Below are positions 1 to 7,532 of a DNA stretch of 64,000 bases, piece after piece. The notes beneath the pieces were generated by a model. The model was not told the DNA's origin. It searched no databases and saw only the letters and a program-made list of their open reading frames with translations. The first letter of the stretch is position 1, and the number at the start of each line of letters is the position of its first letter. Location: NCBI GenBank assembly GCA_041658245.1, contig JBBAAM010000013.1, positions 1 through 64,000 of the forward strand. Reading direction: 5' to 3'. A program made the position numbers and the translations under genes. This stretch comes from Fen-1258 sp041658245. GTDB taxonomy: Bacteria > Bacteroidota > Ignavibacteria > Ignavibacteriales > Melioribacteraceae.

Positions 1-291
1 CTAAGTTTATCCGCCGGGACGGAAACCACTGACAACACACAACTGACTACTGACAATGTTCTACGAACTTTTCGATCCATCAAAATTGATAATGAAGAAA
101 TTGAATTTACTGAAGGATTTACGGATCTTCATACTAAAGTTTATGAAAAAACATTAGTCGGTAAAGGATTTGGAATTGAAGAAGCGAGGAATTCTATTGA
201 GTTGGTGTATAAACTAAGAAATGAAAAAGTAGATTCACAGACTGATAGAGATAAACAACATCATTTTTTAATGAAGAGGGAAAATTTTTGA
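1..291 (+). pseudogene. C-terminal fragment of Gfo/Idh/MocA sugar oxidoreductase (copy A)
   Basis: An open frame enters from the left edge and ends at TGA 289-291. It matches the C-terminal third of the more complete copy at 3164-4118, from the segment reading LRTFRSIKIDN through FTDLHTKVYEKTLVGKGFG. The family is NAD-dependent sugar-nucleotide dehydrogenases; WlbA-type UDP-GlcNAc(A) 3-dehydrogenase is the closest type I recognise. The 5' part lies outside the window, so this may be the tail of an intact gene. The segment near 25-60 is built of short CTGACAAC-like words also found in the intergenic repeats, which suggests an in-frame repeat insertion. The terminal residues (after NEKV) differ from copy C. 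Confidence 0.6.
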
Positions 292-395
292 GAATTTTAA
301 TCACAGGCGGTGCGGGTTTCATCGGATCAAATCCCGTAGACCACTTCCCCGAGCAAGGTTACGAAGTAGACTGCATAGACAACCTCTCCAACTGA
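288..395 (+). pseudogene. N-terminal stub of NAD-dependent epimerase/dehydratase
   Basis: TTG at 288 overlaps the end of the preceding oxidoreductase. The frame reads a Rossmann start, RILITGGAGFIGSN, then about 20 residues ending YEVDCIDNLSN and a TGA at 393-395. This is the NAD-binding beta-alpha-beta unit (GxxGxxG) of extended short-chain dehydrogenases such as UDP-glucose 4-epimerase, with the remaining ~280 residues missing. Similar stubs occur at 4123-4311 and 25089-25278, so loss of epimerase genes is recurrent here. Confidence 0.6.
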
Positions 396-461
396 AGTTA
401 ATTCTGAAATTGATATTGGAATTTGTTACATTAAAAAAAATAATTTAAGAGTGAGATTATT

Positions 462-731
462 ATGGAAACCAGGACATCTTATAAATATATCGTAAAAAAA
501 ACCGGCAATAATGAACCTACGATTGAAGGAACAAGGATCAGTGTTAGGGATATCGTTGAACAATGGAAACTTGGTTCATCACCCGAAGAAATTATTTCTG
601 TCTATCCTCATATAAATTTATCCCGGGTTTTTGAAGCATTAGCGTATTATCAGGATAATATGAGTGAAGTAGAACATTTCATAAACATTAACAAAGTTCC
701 GGAGAACCTAAGTGGTAAAGCTTTATCTTGA
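462..731 (+). CDS. DUF433 family antitoxin-like protein
   Basis: 89 aa. The central motif PTIEGTRISVRDIVEQWKLG and the following helices match the DUF433 (COG2442) winged-helix family, which usually pairs with a DUF5615 PIN-like partner. The next gene is exactly such a partner and starts at 712, giving a 20-nt overlap typical of co-translated toxin-antitoxin pairs. Inferred role: DNA-binding antitoxin that represses its own operon. The module sits between oxidoreductase fragments A and B. Confidence 0.8.
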   Translation: METRTSYKYIVKKTGNNEPTIEGTRISVRDIVEQWKLGSSPEEIISVYPHINLSRVFEALAYYQDNMSEVEHFININKVPENLSGKALS

Positions 732-1041
732 TGAAGATGTGCACGGTTTGTTAGCAACTTTGCTGAGAGCGAGAAATATTCCCGTTGAAACTACTCAAGA
801 AAGTAAAATGCTTGGGAAAAACGACCGGGAGCAATTAGAATATGCCATAAAAACAAATGCAGCTTTGGTTACTCACAATAGAGTGGATTTTGAGAACCTC
901 TTTACTGATTATTTACTGCAAAAGAAAAGTCACTATGGAATTATAATTTTGATTAGAAGGGAAGTATATATTATGGCTAACCGTCTATCCAAATTTGTTC
1001 TTTCGCTTGAAGATATTAAAAACAAACTTTGGTATGTATAA
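712..1041 (+). CDS. DUF5615 PIN-like toxin candidate
   Basis: 109 aa from GTG at 712, inside the end of the DUF433 gene. The start VKLYLDEDVHGLLATLLR carries the acidic cluster expected for a PIN-like nuclease fold (LDED near residue 5, then ALVTHNRVDF near residue 55), the COG4634 pattern. Role inferred from family and pairing: RNase-like toxin of a VapBC-like module. The stop is followed at once by oxidoreductase fragment B, so the toxin 3' end marks a recombination junction. An alternative ORF continuing past 1041 in another frame belongs to fragment B. Confidence 0.75.
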   Translation: MVKLYLDEDVHGLLATLLRARNIPVETTQESKMLGKNDREQLEYAIKTNAALVTHNRVDFENLFTDYLLQKKSHYGIIILIRREVYIMANRLSKFVLSLEDIKNKLWYV

Positions 1042-1385
1042 TCATTCAAAATCCAGTATCAAGCATCAAGTTGTTCTTTCTTACATCACTTCACGCGGAC
1101 CATGGTACAAATATTCTTGGAAAGGCGATCTGCAAAAAAGCGGTGGAATTGCAACTAACATAGGTATTCATTTTTTTTGATCTTTTAATGTGGTTGTTCG
1201 GAAAAGTTGAGAAGAGTGAAGTTCATTTATCCGAAGAAAATAAAATGGCTGGATTTATAGAACTAAAAAATGCAAACCTGTCCGGCGACCTGTCTGGCGT
1301 AGCTTTAGCGAAGCCAGAAACTTTAGTGCAGACGGATGTAAAATGGTTCCTATCTATCGATAGAAATGATTTGCCAAAAAAATAA
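1042..1385 (+). pseudogene. Middle fragment of Gfo/Idh/MocA oxidoreductase with frameshift (copy B)
   Basis: This matches copy C from the segment YITSRGPWYKYSWKGD onward. The frame breaks at a run of eight T (1171-1178), where copy C has seven, so the sequence shifts to another frame (GKVEKSEVHLSEENKMAGF) and stops at 1383-1385. Near 1276-1335 it carries a 60-nt in-frame segment between codons AN and VKWF that copy C lacks. The fragment begins directly after the DUF5615 stop. After 1385 about 20 more codons of unidentified former coding sequence can be read in a shifted frame across an A run. Confidence 0.8.
1276..1335 (+). repeat. 60-nt in-frame insertion in oxidoreductase copy B
   Basis: Comparison of copies B and C shows an extra 20 codons at the junction between the Asn and Val of AN/VKWFLSIDR. 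The insert contains an inverted repeat, TCTGGC and GCCAGA flanking a GTAGCTTTAGCGAA core. The paralogue at 4885 has an insert at the same codon junction that starts with the same CTGTCCGGCGA and ends in the same ACGGAT, but it is shorter and contains TAG. Confidence 0.6.
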
Positions 1386-1521
1386 TTTCAGATTACGGTG
1401 ACCTAATTCACGAACTCAATAAATTATTAAAATCACTCGAAACCTAATTTCCTAGACCTAAACCTTAACCATGACTTTAACCTTAACATTAGCATTGACC
1501 TTCTTATAGTTTAATATACCT

Positions 1522-1575
1522 ATGAAAAATCATAATTCAGTGTTAACAATTCTTTGGGAAGAACTTAATTATTAG
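1522..1575 (+). repeat. Recurring 12-18 codon motif upstream of rfbF copies
   Basis: A short frame, MKNHNSVLTILWEELNY, lies just before the rfbF pseudogene. Related frames with mostly synonymous differences occur at 2814-2858 (MTNYNAVLTVLWEE) and 5563-5598 (MTNYNSVLTIL). The pattern of changes suggests former coding sequence, perhaps the 5' end of a lost gene or a leader peptide. I do not recognise the family. Confidence 0.4.
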
Positions 1576-1584
1576 GGCATAAAA

Positions 1585-1815
1585 ATGAAAGTAGTAATTC
1601 TTGCTGGTGGACTAGGTACAAGGTTAAGCGAAGAAACAACTATAAGACCGAAACCAATGATTGAGATAGGCGGGTAAACCAATTTTGTGGCATATAATGA
1701 AGATTTATTTCCATTATAGATTTAATGAATTTATTATTTGCCTTGGATATAAAGGGTACTTAATAAAAGAATATTTTGCGGATTATTTTTTAAATCATTA
1801 TGACGCTACAATAAA
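1585..1815 (+). pseudogene. rfbF: 5' remnant of glucose-1-phosphate cytidylyltransferase (rfbF copy)
   Basis: It begins MKVVILAGGLGTRLSEETT like the intact rfbF at 5628. One extra G in the stretch after IEIGG (about 1671-1676) creates an early TAA. Homology continues out of frame (FICLGYKGYLIKEYF equivalent) to about 1815 and then stops. So it is both frameshifted and truncated. It is about 4 kb upstream of the working copy and reflects tandem duplication of the locus. Confidence 0.85.
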
Positions 1816-1921
1816 CAATAGTTCATATCCATATCAGCCGGGGTTATGATGAGGAGCTAATATTTTTTTTGACTATATAATTGTTTAGATTTATAAAAGA
1901 TTTTATTAAGAGGTAATTAAA

Positions 1922-2134
1922 ATGGAATATACAGTTGTTTTGCATAATGCTGAAGAAGGCGGTTACTGGGCGGAAGTGCCTTCGTTAGAAGGGTGTTTTT
2001 CACAAGGTGAGACTGTAGAAGAAACTATAGCAAATGTCAAAGAAGCAATGCAAGCTCATATTATTGCTTTGCGGGAAGAAGGTATGCAATTGCCCAAAGA
2101 TCAAGTAATGATTTTAAGCCATGTTGCGGTATAG
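1922..2134 (+). CDS. hicB: HicB-like antitoxin
   Basis: 70 aa. The sequence MEYTVVLHNAEEGGYWAEVP, followed by a Leu-Glu-Gly-Cys (LEGC) turn and a helix with ETVEETIANVKEA, is the canonical HicB partial RNase H fold. There is no C-terminal DNA-binding extension, so it belongs to the short single-domain class. A HicA-like start lies 8 nt downstream. Inferred role: neutralises the HicA mRNA interferase. Preceded by a purine-rich GAGG at about 1910. Confidence 0.85.
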   Translation: MEYTVVLHNAEEGGYWAEVPSLEGCFSQGETVEETIANVKEAMQAHIIALREEGMQLPKDQVMILSHVAV

Positions 2135-2142
2135 ATGATACT

Positions 2143-2328
2143 ATGACCAAAAGGTTGCGCAGCATAAAGGGGCAAGAAGCAATAAAAGTTTTTATACGTT
2201 TTGGCGGTGTAGAAATAAATGATAAGGAATTTTCTTCCGCTGATGAATATAAAAAACTTCATGATTATGTAAAGCGGATTTTTAGAAGACCCAAGAAGGA
2301 CATTGCACCGAAGCGAAGGGCTTGGTGA
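2143..2328 (+). pseudogene. hicA: HicA-like toxin, probably truncated
   Basis: 61 aa. The first ~22 residues (KRLRSIKGQEAIKVFIRFGG) match the HicA dsRBD-fold start. The segment that should carry the catalytic His (GSHxxL or GDHxN in the family) is absent. Instead the frame runs into an unrelated KEFSSADEYKKLHDYVKRIF tail. I read this as a HicA 5' end joined to foreign sequence by deletion, probably inactive. The order hicB then hicA with an 8-nt gap fits a former module. Confidence 0.5.
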
Positions 2329-2432
2329 AGAAGTGACAAAGGAACCGATCACTGATAACTGACAACTGACAACAAACTCTTTATTATTCACCCTTGCCTA
2401 ATGCCTTTTTTGAACCAAGCGAAGTAACAAAC

Positions 2433-2505
2433 ATCCAAGCAACCTGTCCCGTGAAATGTGGTTTTTACTATTTCATGGGACCAAACATCCAAACCCTAAG
2501 TACGA
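2433..2505. repeat. 73-bp hairpin repeat, copy 1
   Basis: The unit is repeated nearly exactly at 2581-2653. The inner part is an inverted repeat, CCCGTGAAAT and ATTTCATGGG around a GTGGTTTTTACT loop. An inverted relative occurs near 32841-32880. It looks like a REP-type dispersed element. Confidence 0.75.
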
Positions 2506-2580
2506 TTTACGAAGTACGAAGTATGAATTACGAAGTACGACTTGTCTGCCGTAGCATAATTCATAACTCAACATTCAATC

Positions 2581-2653
2581 ATCCAAGCAACCTGTCCCGT
2601 GAAATGTGGTTTTTACTATTTCATGGGACCAAACAATCAAACCCTAAGTACGA
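2581..2653. repeat. 73-bp hairpin repeat, copy 2
   Basis: Same arms and loop as copy 1 (CCCGTGAAAT, ATTTCATGGG). The end merges into the ~200-bp repeat that begins at 2629. Confidence 0.75.
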
Positions 2654-2828
2654 AGTACGATTTATGAATTACAATTTAAACTATTCACTGACAACCGATC
2701 ACTATTGCCTATTTCTGTCTTCTTATTTCTTACTTCTGAATCCTTATTTCTAAATTCTTTAGACTGATCACTGAAAACTGACAACTGATAACTAATCTCA
2801 CATTGATTTCCCGATGACGAATTATAAT
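2629..2828. repeat. ~200-bp direct repeat, copy 1
   Basis: Matches 5385-5577 almost base for base. The only clear length difference is an extra heptamer TTTCTTA here. The two copies bracket oxidoreductase copies C and D and the MazEF-like module, so recombination between them could delete or amplify about 2.75 kb. Confidence 0.85.
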
Positions 2829-3163
2829 GCTGTGTTAACTGTTTTGTGGGAGGAATAGTTACGTGAAAGGTGAAACGTGAAAAGCGAGAGGAGGGAACTA
2901 ATTGGAACGTGGGAAGTAGTCATTAATTGTCATTCAATTGTTCGTAAATTTGAAAATTAAAAAAAGGAATAAATAACTTATAACCCCATCTCATGGTATC
3001 GAACGACATGTCCTTATCACATATATCCCGGAAAGGATCTAACTTTATTCTTGTTTCCCATGATGCCATAGTATCTATAAATAACTCAATAACAATATAT
3101 CCAGAGTACAATGATTATTCATCCAACAAACAACTGGCAACTTTCAACTTTCGTTTTTAGAAC

Positions 3164-4118
3164 ATGAAAACCTTCGCCATCACCGGCGTTGCCGGATATA
3201 TAGCTCCTCGTCATCTTAAAGCTATTAAAGAAACCGGAAATAATTTAATTGCCGCTGTTGATCCGCATGATTCTGTTGGTATATTAGATCAATACTTTCC
3301 GGATTGTGCGTTCTTTACAGAGATAGAAAGATTCGACCGTCACCTTGAAATGCTGAAACGAAAAGGAGAAGGAATAGATTATCTAACGATCTGCTCACCA
3401 AACCATTTACATGATGCACACATTAGGTTAGCTTTACGTTTAGGTGCTAATGCTATCTGCGAAAAACCATTAGTATTGAACCCATGGAATTTGGATGCAT
3501 TAAATCAGCTTGAACAAGAATACGGGAGAAAAGTTTATACAATACTTCAATTACGTGTTCATCCCGCACTCATTGCCTTAAAAAACAAACTCAACACTCA
3601 ACACTAAGCACGAAGTGCTTCTCACTTCCCGTGGTCCGTGGTACAAATATTCTTGGAAAGGTGACCCGCATAAATCTGGTGGCATCGCTACAAACATAGG
3701 TATACATTTTTTTGATTTGTTAATATGGCTGTTCGGAAAAGTTGAGAAGAGTGAAGTTCATTTATCGGAAGAGAATAAAATGGCCGGTTTTCTTGAACTA
3801 GAAAAAGCTAATGTAAAATGGTTCTTATCTATCGACAGAAATGATCTTAGACAACTAAAAACCACTGACAACACACAACTGACTACTGACAATGTCCTAC
3901 GAACTTTTCGATCTATAAAAATTGATAATGAAGAAGTTGAGTTTACCGAAGGATTTACAGATCTTCATACGAAAGTTTATGAAAAAACGTTAGTCGGTAA
4001 AGGATTCGGAATTGAAGACGCGCGGAATTCAATTGAACTGGTTTATAAGTTGAGAAATGAAAAAGTTACAGCGGGTTTTAAGAGAGAGAAATTTTACAAT
4101 TATTTAATGGACAAGTGA
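3164..4118 (+). pseudogene. Gfo/Idh/MocA sugar oxidoreductase, frameshifted (copy C)
   Basis: The most complete of four copies. The N-terminal Rossmann domain (MKTFAITGVAGYIAPRHLKA, then ICSPNHLHDAH and GANAICEKPLVLNP, where EKP is the family motif) runs to a stop at 3605-3607. The C-terminal domain (SRGPWYKYSWKGDPHKSGG, with the sugar-binding GGIATNIGIHFFDLLIWLFG segment) is open at 3615-4118 in another frame. Compared with copy D, copy C lacks 14 nt, two CTCAACA units, which explains the shift, and also lacks 9 nt encoding TYI. With the frame restored it would be near the usual ~320 aa. WlbA-type 3-dehydrogenase of UDP-sugars is the likely ancestral role. Confidence 0.8.
3590..3603 (+). repeat. 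(CTCAACA)2 heptanucleotide tract in copy C
   Basis: Two perfect heptamers just before the frame is lost. The homologous site in copy D (5044-5071) has four units. A difference of two units (14 nt) changes the reading frame. Confidence 0.75.
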
Positions 4119-4122
4119 TTAG

Positions 4123-4311
4123 GTGAAAATACTTATTACTGGTACTGCCGGATTTATTAGTTTTCATCTTACGGAAAGATTAATAAAAGAAAGGGAATGT
4201 TATTAGCGAGTATTTTGAAAGCTAAAACGATCTTTGGTTATGAACCGAAGTTTGATGCAAAGAAGGGTTTTGAGTTAGCGGCAGAATGGTACTATCATAA
4301 TCTGAAATAAA
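4123..4311 (+). pseudogene. NAD-dependent epimerase with internal deletion
   Basis: GTG at 4123 opens VKILITGTAGFISFHLTERL, the Rossmann start of an extended SDR epimerase, and stops after ~27 codons. A second frame to TAA 4309-4311 reads IFGYEPKFDAKKGFELAAEWYY, the typical epimerase C-terminus (YxP then a terminal amphipathic helix). About 250 central codons are missing. UDP-glucuronate/UDP-glucose 4-epimerase type is likely. Confidence 0.7.
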
Positions 4312-4341
4312 AGTTTATTTTTACAAAAAATTTGGTGAACC

Positions 4342-4554
4342 ATGGAAACACAAAAAATATTAGAACAAATCGGTAAATTACCGGTCGAAGAAAAAATGTT
4401 AATAATTGAGCAAACCATAAAATCAATCCGGGAAAAAGAAGCCAAAGAAAAAATGATTAATGCAGTTGCAGAGTTGGAAGAAGAATACAAAACAAATAAA
4501 GAACTAACTGTTTTTACCGATATTGATTTCGAGAATTTTTATGAAACAAGGTGA
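4342..4554 (+). CDS. Small antitoxin of a MazEF-like pair
   Basis: 70 aa, acidic and helical: METQKILEQIGKLPVEEKML then a Lys/Glu-rich helix and a C-terminal FTDIDFENFYETR tail. This is the common helical antitoxin that precedes MazF-type toxins in Bacteroidota and Cyanobacteria. It overlaps the toxin start by 14 nt. The C-terminal acidic tail probably binds the toxin, judged by position and charge. Confidence 0.75.
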   Translation: METQKILEQIGKLPVEEKMLIIEQTIKSIREKEAKEKMINAVAELEEEYKTNKELTVFTDIDFENFYETR

Positions 4555-4885
4555 GATTTGGCTTATTAACCTTGAGCCAACAATTGGGGCTGAGATAAAA
4601 AAAGCACGCCCCTCTGTTATTGTAAATGATGGAAGTTTTGGAAAACTACCTCTGAAAATCATTGTCCCTATTACGGATTGGAAAGATAACTATCAAATAG
4701 CTCCTTGGATGGTGAAAGTAAACCCGGATGCTATGAATAATTTAACAAAAGTTTCTGCTGTTGATTGTTTTCAGGTTAGATCAATATCTGAGCAAAGGTT
4801 TGTTAAACAAATCGGAAATATTAACCATTATGTATCTGAGGAAATTAAAGAAGCGCTTGCAAAAGTACTTTCAATTACCTTGTAG
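4541..4885 (+). CDS. mazF: MazF/PemK-type endoribonuclease toxin
   Basis: 114 aa from ATG 4541. The start was chosen because MKQGEIWLINLEP is the canonical beginning; an upstream ATG at 4523 would add six residues. The RPSVIVND strand and VSAVDCFQVRSIS segment match the MazF beta-barrel (KARPSVIVND, then DCxQxRS). Overlap with the antitoxin implies translational coupling. The stop at 4883-4885 coincides with the first recognisable codon of oxidoreductase copy D, so the module is fused directly to that fragment. Confidence 0.88.
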   Translation: MKQGEIWLINLEPTIGAEIKKARPSVIVNDGSFGKLPLKIIVPITDWKDNYQIAPWMVKVNPDAMNNLTKVSAVDCFQVRSISEQRFVKQIGNINHYVSEEIKEALAKVLSITL

Positions 4886-5322
4886 CACTTCATTTAGGCG
4901 CCAATGCAATTTGTGAAAAACCTTTAGTGTTAAATCCTTGGAATTTAGATGCATTAAGCCAGCTTGAACAAGAATCCGGGAAAAAAGTTTATACAATTCT
5001 CCAACTGCGTGTTCATCCTGCACTCATTGCCTTAAAAAACAAACTCAACACTCAACATTCAACACTCAACACTAAGCACGAAGTGCTTCTCACTTACATC
5101 ACTTCCCGCGGACCGTGGTACAAATATTCTTGGAAAGGAGATCCACAAAAAAGCGGTGGGGTTGCAACTAATATTGGAATACATTTCTTTGATCTATTGA
5201 TATGGCTCTTTGGAAAAGTAGAAAATAGTGAGGTCCATTTAGCGGATGAAAATAAAATGGCTGGATTTTTAGAACTTAAAAAAGCAAACCTGTCCGGCGA
5301 ATTCCGGTTTAAACGGGAGTAG
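4885..5322 (+). pseudogene. Gfo/Idh/MocA oxidoreductase fragment (copy D)
   Basis: The frame starts at ALHLGANAICEKPLVLNP, i.e. residue ~100 of the family, immediately after the MazF stop, and matches copy C. It carries four CTCAACA-type heptamers (5044-5071) encoding an Asn/Thr/Leu-rich loop, then YITSRGPWYKYSWKGDP. It ends at TAG 5320-5322 inside an insertion that begins at the same codon junction (AN/VKWF) as in copy B. Both ends of the gene are therefore missing. Confidence 0.8.
5044..5071 (+). repeat. (CTCAACA)4 heptanucleotide tract in copy D
   Basis: Four heptamers, the third being TTCAACA. In this copy the frame stays open across the tract, giving LNTQHSTLNTKH. The 7-nt unit means every single-unit gain or loss shifts the frame, as expected of a contingency locus. 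Confidence 0.7.
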
Positions 5323-5627
5323 ACGGATCGTCAATTGTAAACCTGTTCTAAGCCTGTCCTGAGCGCTAGCGAAGGAACAATCATCCAAACAATCAAACCC
5401 TAAGTACGAAGTACGATTTATGAATTACAATTTAAACTATTCACTGACAACCGATCACTATTGCCTATTTCTGTCTTCTTACTTCTGAATCCTTATTTCT
5501 AAATTCTTTAGACTGATCACTGAAAACTGACAACTGATAACTAATCTCACATTGATTTCCCGATGACGAATTATAATTCTGTATTAACAATCCTTTGAGA
5601 ATAACTCAAAAAGTTAGGGGTAAATAA
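5323..5627. other. Repeat-filled gap upstream of rfbF
   Basis: No gene. It contains a TGAGCGCTAGCGAA core with TCC/GGA arms (5357-5376), the second ~200-bp repeat copy (5385-5577) and the degenerate MTNYNSVLTIL motif. The last 30 nt before rfbF include AGGGG, a possible ribosome binding site. Confidence 0.7.
5385..5577. repeat. ~200-bp direct repeat, copy 2
   Basis: Partner of 2629-2828, lacking one TTTCTTA heptamer. The match ends at the ATTATAAT before the NSVLTIL motif. Confidence 0.85.
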
Positions 5628-6401
5628 ATGAAAGTAGTAATCTTAGCAGGTGGACTTGGCACAAGGCTTAGCGAAGAAACCACTATTAAGCCAAAACCGA
5701 TGGTTGAGATAGGTGGTAAACCAATTCTTTGGCATATAATGAAAATTTATTCTCACTATGGTTTTGATGAGTTTATAATTTGTCTTGGTTACAAAGGGTA
5801 CTTGATTAAAGAATATTTTGCGAATTATTTTTTGCATCAATCTGATGTAACATTTGATTTACAAAAAAATAAAATGGAAATTCATAATAACAACGCCGAG
5901 CCATGGAAAATCACTTTGATTGATACAGGCGATAATACAATGACAGGCGGACGACTCCTTAGAATAAAAAAATTTACCAATAATGAAACTTTTATGATGA
6001 CCTACGGTGATGGCGTAGCCGATATTCATATCAAATCATTAATTCAATTCCATAATTCTAAAGGAAAGTATGCAACTGTTACAGCAGCGCAGCCGGTTGG
6101 AAGATTTGGATCATTAGATATTGATAAAGATAATAATGTAAGATCATTTATTGAAAAACCAGATGGTGATGGTAGATGGGTAAATGCCGGATTTTTTGTA
6201 TTAACCTCCAAGGTATTTGATTACATAAAAAGTGATGAAACTTTTTTTGAAAAGGAACCTTTAGAAAGTTTGGCAAAGGATAATCAACTTGCAGCCTATT
6301 GCCATCACGGATTTTGGATGCCGATGGATAAACTCTCAGATAAAAATGAACTTGAAAATTTGTGGACTGCCGGTAAAGTGCCATGGAAAATTTGGGAATA
6401 G
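5628..6401 (+). CDS. rfbF: Glucose-1-phosphate cytidylyltransferase
   Basis: 257 aa, the usual family length. It makes CDP-glucose from CTP and glucose-1-phosphate, the first step to 3,6-dideoxyhexoses, in the cytosol. Visible motifs are the nucleotide-binding loop LAGGLGTRLSEETTIKPKPM (residues 6-25), the metal-binding YGDGVAD (126-132), FIEKP (174-178) and WVNAGFF (184-190). It heads a cluster with rfbG, an rfbH-like gene and two short-chain dehydrogenases. A broken duplicate lies at 1585. Confidence 0.95.
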   Translation: MKVVILAGGLGTRLSEETTIKPKPMVEIGGKPILWHIMKIYSHYGFDEFIICLGYKGYLIKEYFANYFLHQSDVTFDLQKNKMEIHNNNAEPWKITLIDTGDNTMTGGRLLRIKKFTNNETFMMTYGDGVADIHIKSLIQFHNSKGKYATVTAAQPVGRFGSLDIDKDNNVRSFIEKPDGDGRWVNAGFFVLTSKVFDYIKSDETFFEKEPLESLAKDNQLAAYCHHGFWMPMDKLSDKNELENLWTAGKVPWKIWE

Positions 6402-6437
6402 CTTAGTGAGTGAAGAGCGAAGAGTGATGAGAGTAGA

Positions 6438-7532
6438 ATGAAAAAAATGTTTAATAATATTTTTGAAAATAAAAAAGTGCTTATTACAGGTGATACCGGA
6501 TTTAAAGGTTCTTGGCTGGCTATATGGTTAAAAGAACTTGGTGCTGATGTTTATGGTTATGCACTTCCGCCGCTAAGAGACGAAGATAATTTTGTCAAAT
6601 GTAATTTAAATGAAAAAATCCATCATATAAATGGTGATATAAGAGACAAAGAACATCTTGTCAAATTTTTTAATGACGTAAAACCGGATATCGCTTTTCA
6701 TCTTGCAGCTCAGGCCATTGTTTTAGAGTCTTATAAAAATCCGCATTACACTTTTGAAACAAACGTAATGGGAACCGTAAATTTCTTTGAAGCTGTAAGA
6801 AATACACCTTCTGTAAAAGCTGCGGTTAACATAACCAGCGACAAATGTTACAAAAATAATGATTGGGTTTGGGGATATAGAGAGAATGATCCGGTGGGTG
6901 GTAAAGATCCTTATAGTGCATCTAAAGGTTGTTCTGAACTTATCACAGATTCGTACCTAAATTCTTTTTTTAAAGATACTGATTGCAAAATTTCTTCAGC
7001 AAGAGCCGGTAATGTTATCGGTGCCGGCGACTGGGCAGAAAACCGCATTATTCCGGATTACTTCAGGGCTTTATTGGGGAAGAATAAATTAATTGTACGT
7101 AATCCAATTGCTACAAGACCATGGCAGCATGTTTTAGAACCGCTTTCCGGCTACTTGCTGCTAGCTTCAAAATTATCGGAAGATGCTAAATATTCCGGCG
7201 GTTGGAATTTCGGACCAAAAGATGAAATGAATTATTCAGTAAGAGAACTTCTTAAAGAGATAAATAAATTTGACCGAAGCGTTGAAATAACTGAAAGCAA
7301 TGATTCAATAAAACCTTATGAAGCAAAAATATTAAAGTTAGATATTTCTAAAGCAGTTTTTAAATTAGGATGGAAACCTGTGCTTGATTTTAATAAAACT
7401 GTTGAATTGACTGTAAGCGGATATCTAAATGATATTAAAAATATTTCTGATCCTTTAGAAAACAGGATTGCGACAATAAAAGAATATTTAGATATAGCTG
7501 CTAAACAGAAAATAAAATGGAGTGAAAAATAA
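6438..7532 (+). CDS. rfbG: CDP-glucose 4,6-dehydratase
   Basis: 364 aa extended SDR. It converts CDP-glucose to CDP-4-keto-6-deoxyglucose. NAD-binding TGDTGFKGSW starts at residue 17, SDKCY sits at 134-138 and the catalytic Tyr/Lys pair is YSASK (159-163). RPWQHVLEPLSGYLLLA is a family signature. It follows rfbF after 36 nt and overlaps the next gene by 11 nt. ATG at 6438 is used; a second ATG at 6447 is possible. Confidence 0.95.
   Translation: MKKMFNNIFENKKVLITGDTGFKGSWLAIWLKELGADVYGYALPPLRDEDNFVKCNLNEKIHHINGDIRDKEHLVKFFNDVKPDIAFHLAAQAIVLESYKNPHYTFETNVMGTVNFFEAVRNTPSVKAAVNITSDKCYKNNDWVWGYRENDPVGGKDPYSASKGCSELITDSYLNSFFKDTDCKISSARAGNVIGAGDWAENRIIPDYFRALLGKNKLIVRNPIATRPWQHVLEPLSGYLLLASKLSEDAKYSGGWNFGPKDEMNYSVRELLKEINKFDRSVEITESNDSIKPYEAKILKLDISKAVFKLGWKPVLDFNKTVELTVSGYLNDIKNISDPLENRIATIKEYLDIAAKQKIKWSEK

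Larger units (their letters stand above)
2340..3163. other. Repeat-rich non-coding stretch
   Basis: No credible gene. The stretch holds words such as ACTGATAACTGACAAC and GTACGAAGTACGA, two copies of a 73-bp repeat, and the first copy of a ~200-bp repeat shared with 5385-5577. A frame of about 119 codons can be read at 2394-2753 but is made of these repeats. From 2859 to 3163 nothing recognisable is seen. Confidence 0.7.

Noticed and set aside
995..1180. 61-codon frame starting within the DUF5615 gene
   Set aside because: Only the part after 1042 matches anything, namely oxidoreductase copy B; the start lies in another gene and the frame is a fusion by chance.
2433..2653. Possible CRISPR-like repeats
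   Set aside because: Only two copies, 73 bp long with 75-bp spacing and a palindromic REP-like structure; no array and no cas genes.
2394..2753. 119-codon open frame in the repeat region
   Set aside because: It translates the 73-bp repeat twice and GTACGAA words; no family, no ribosome site, and the codons follow the repeats rather than a protein.
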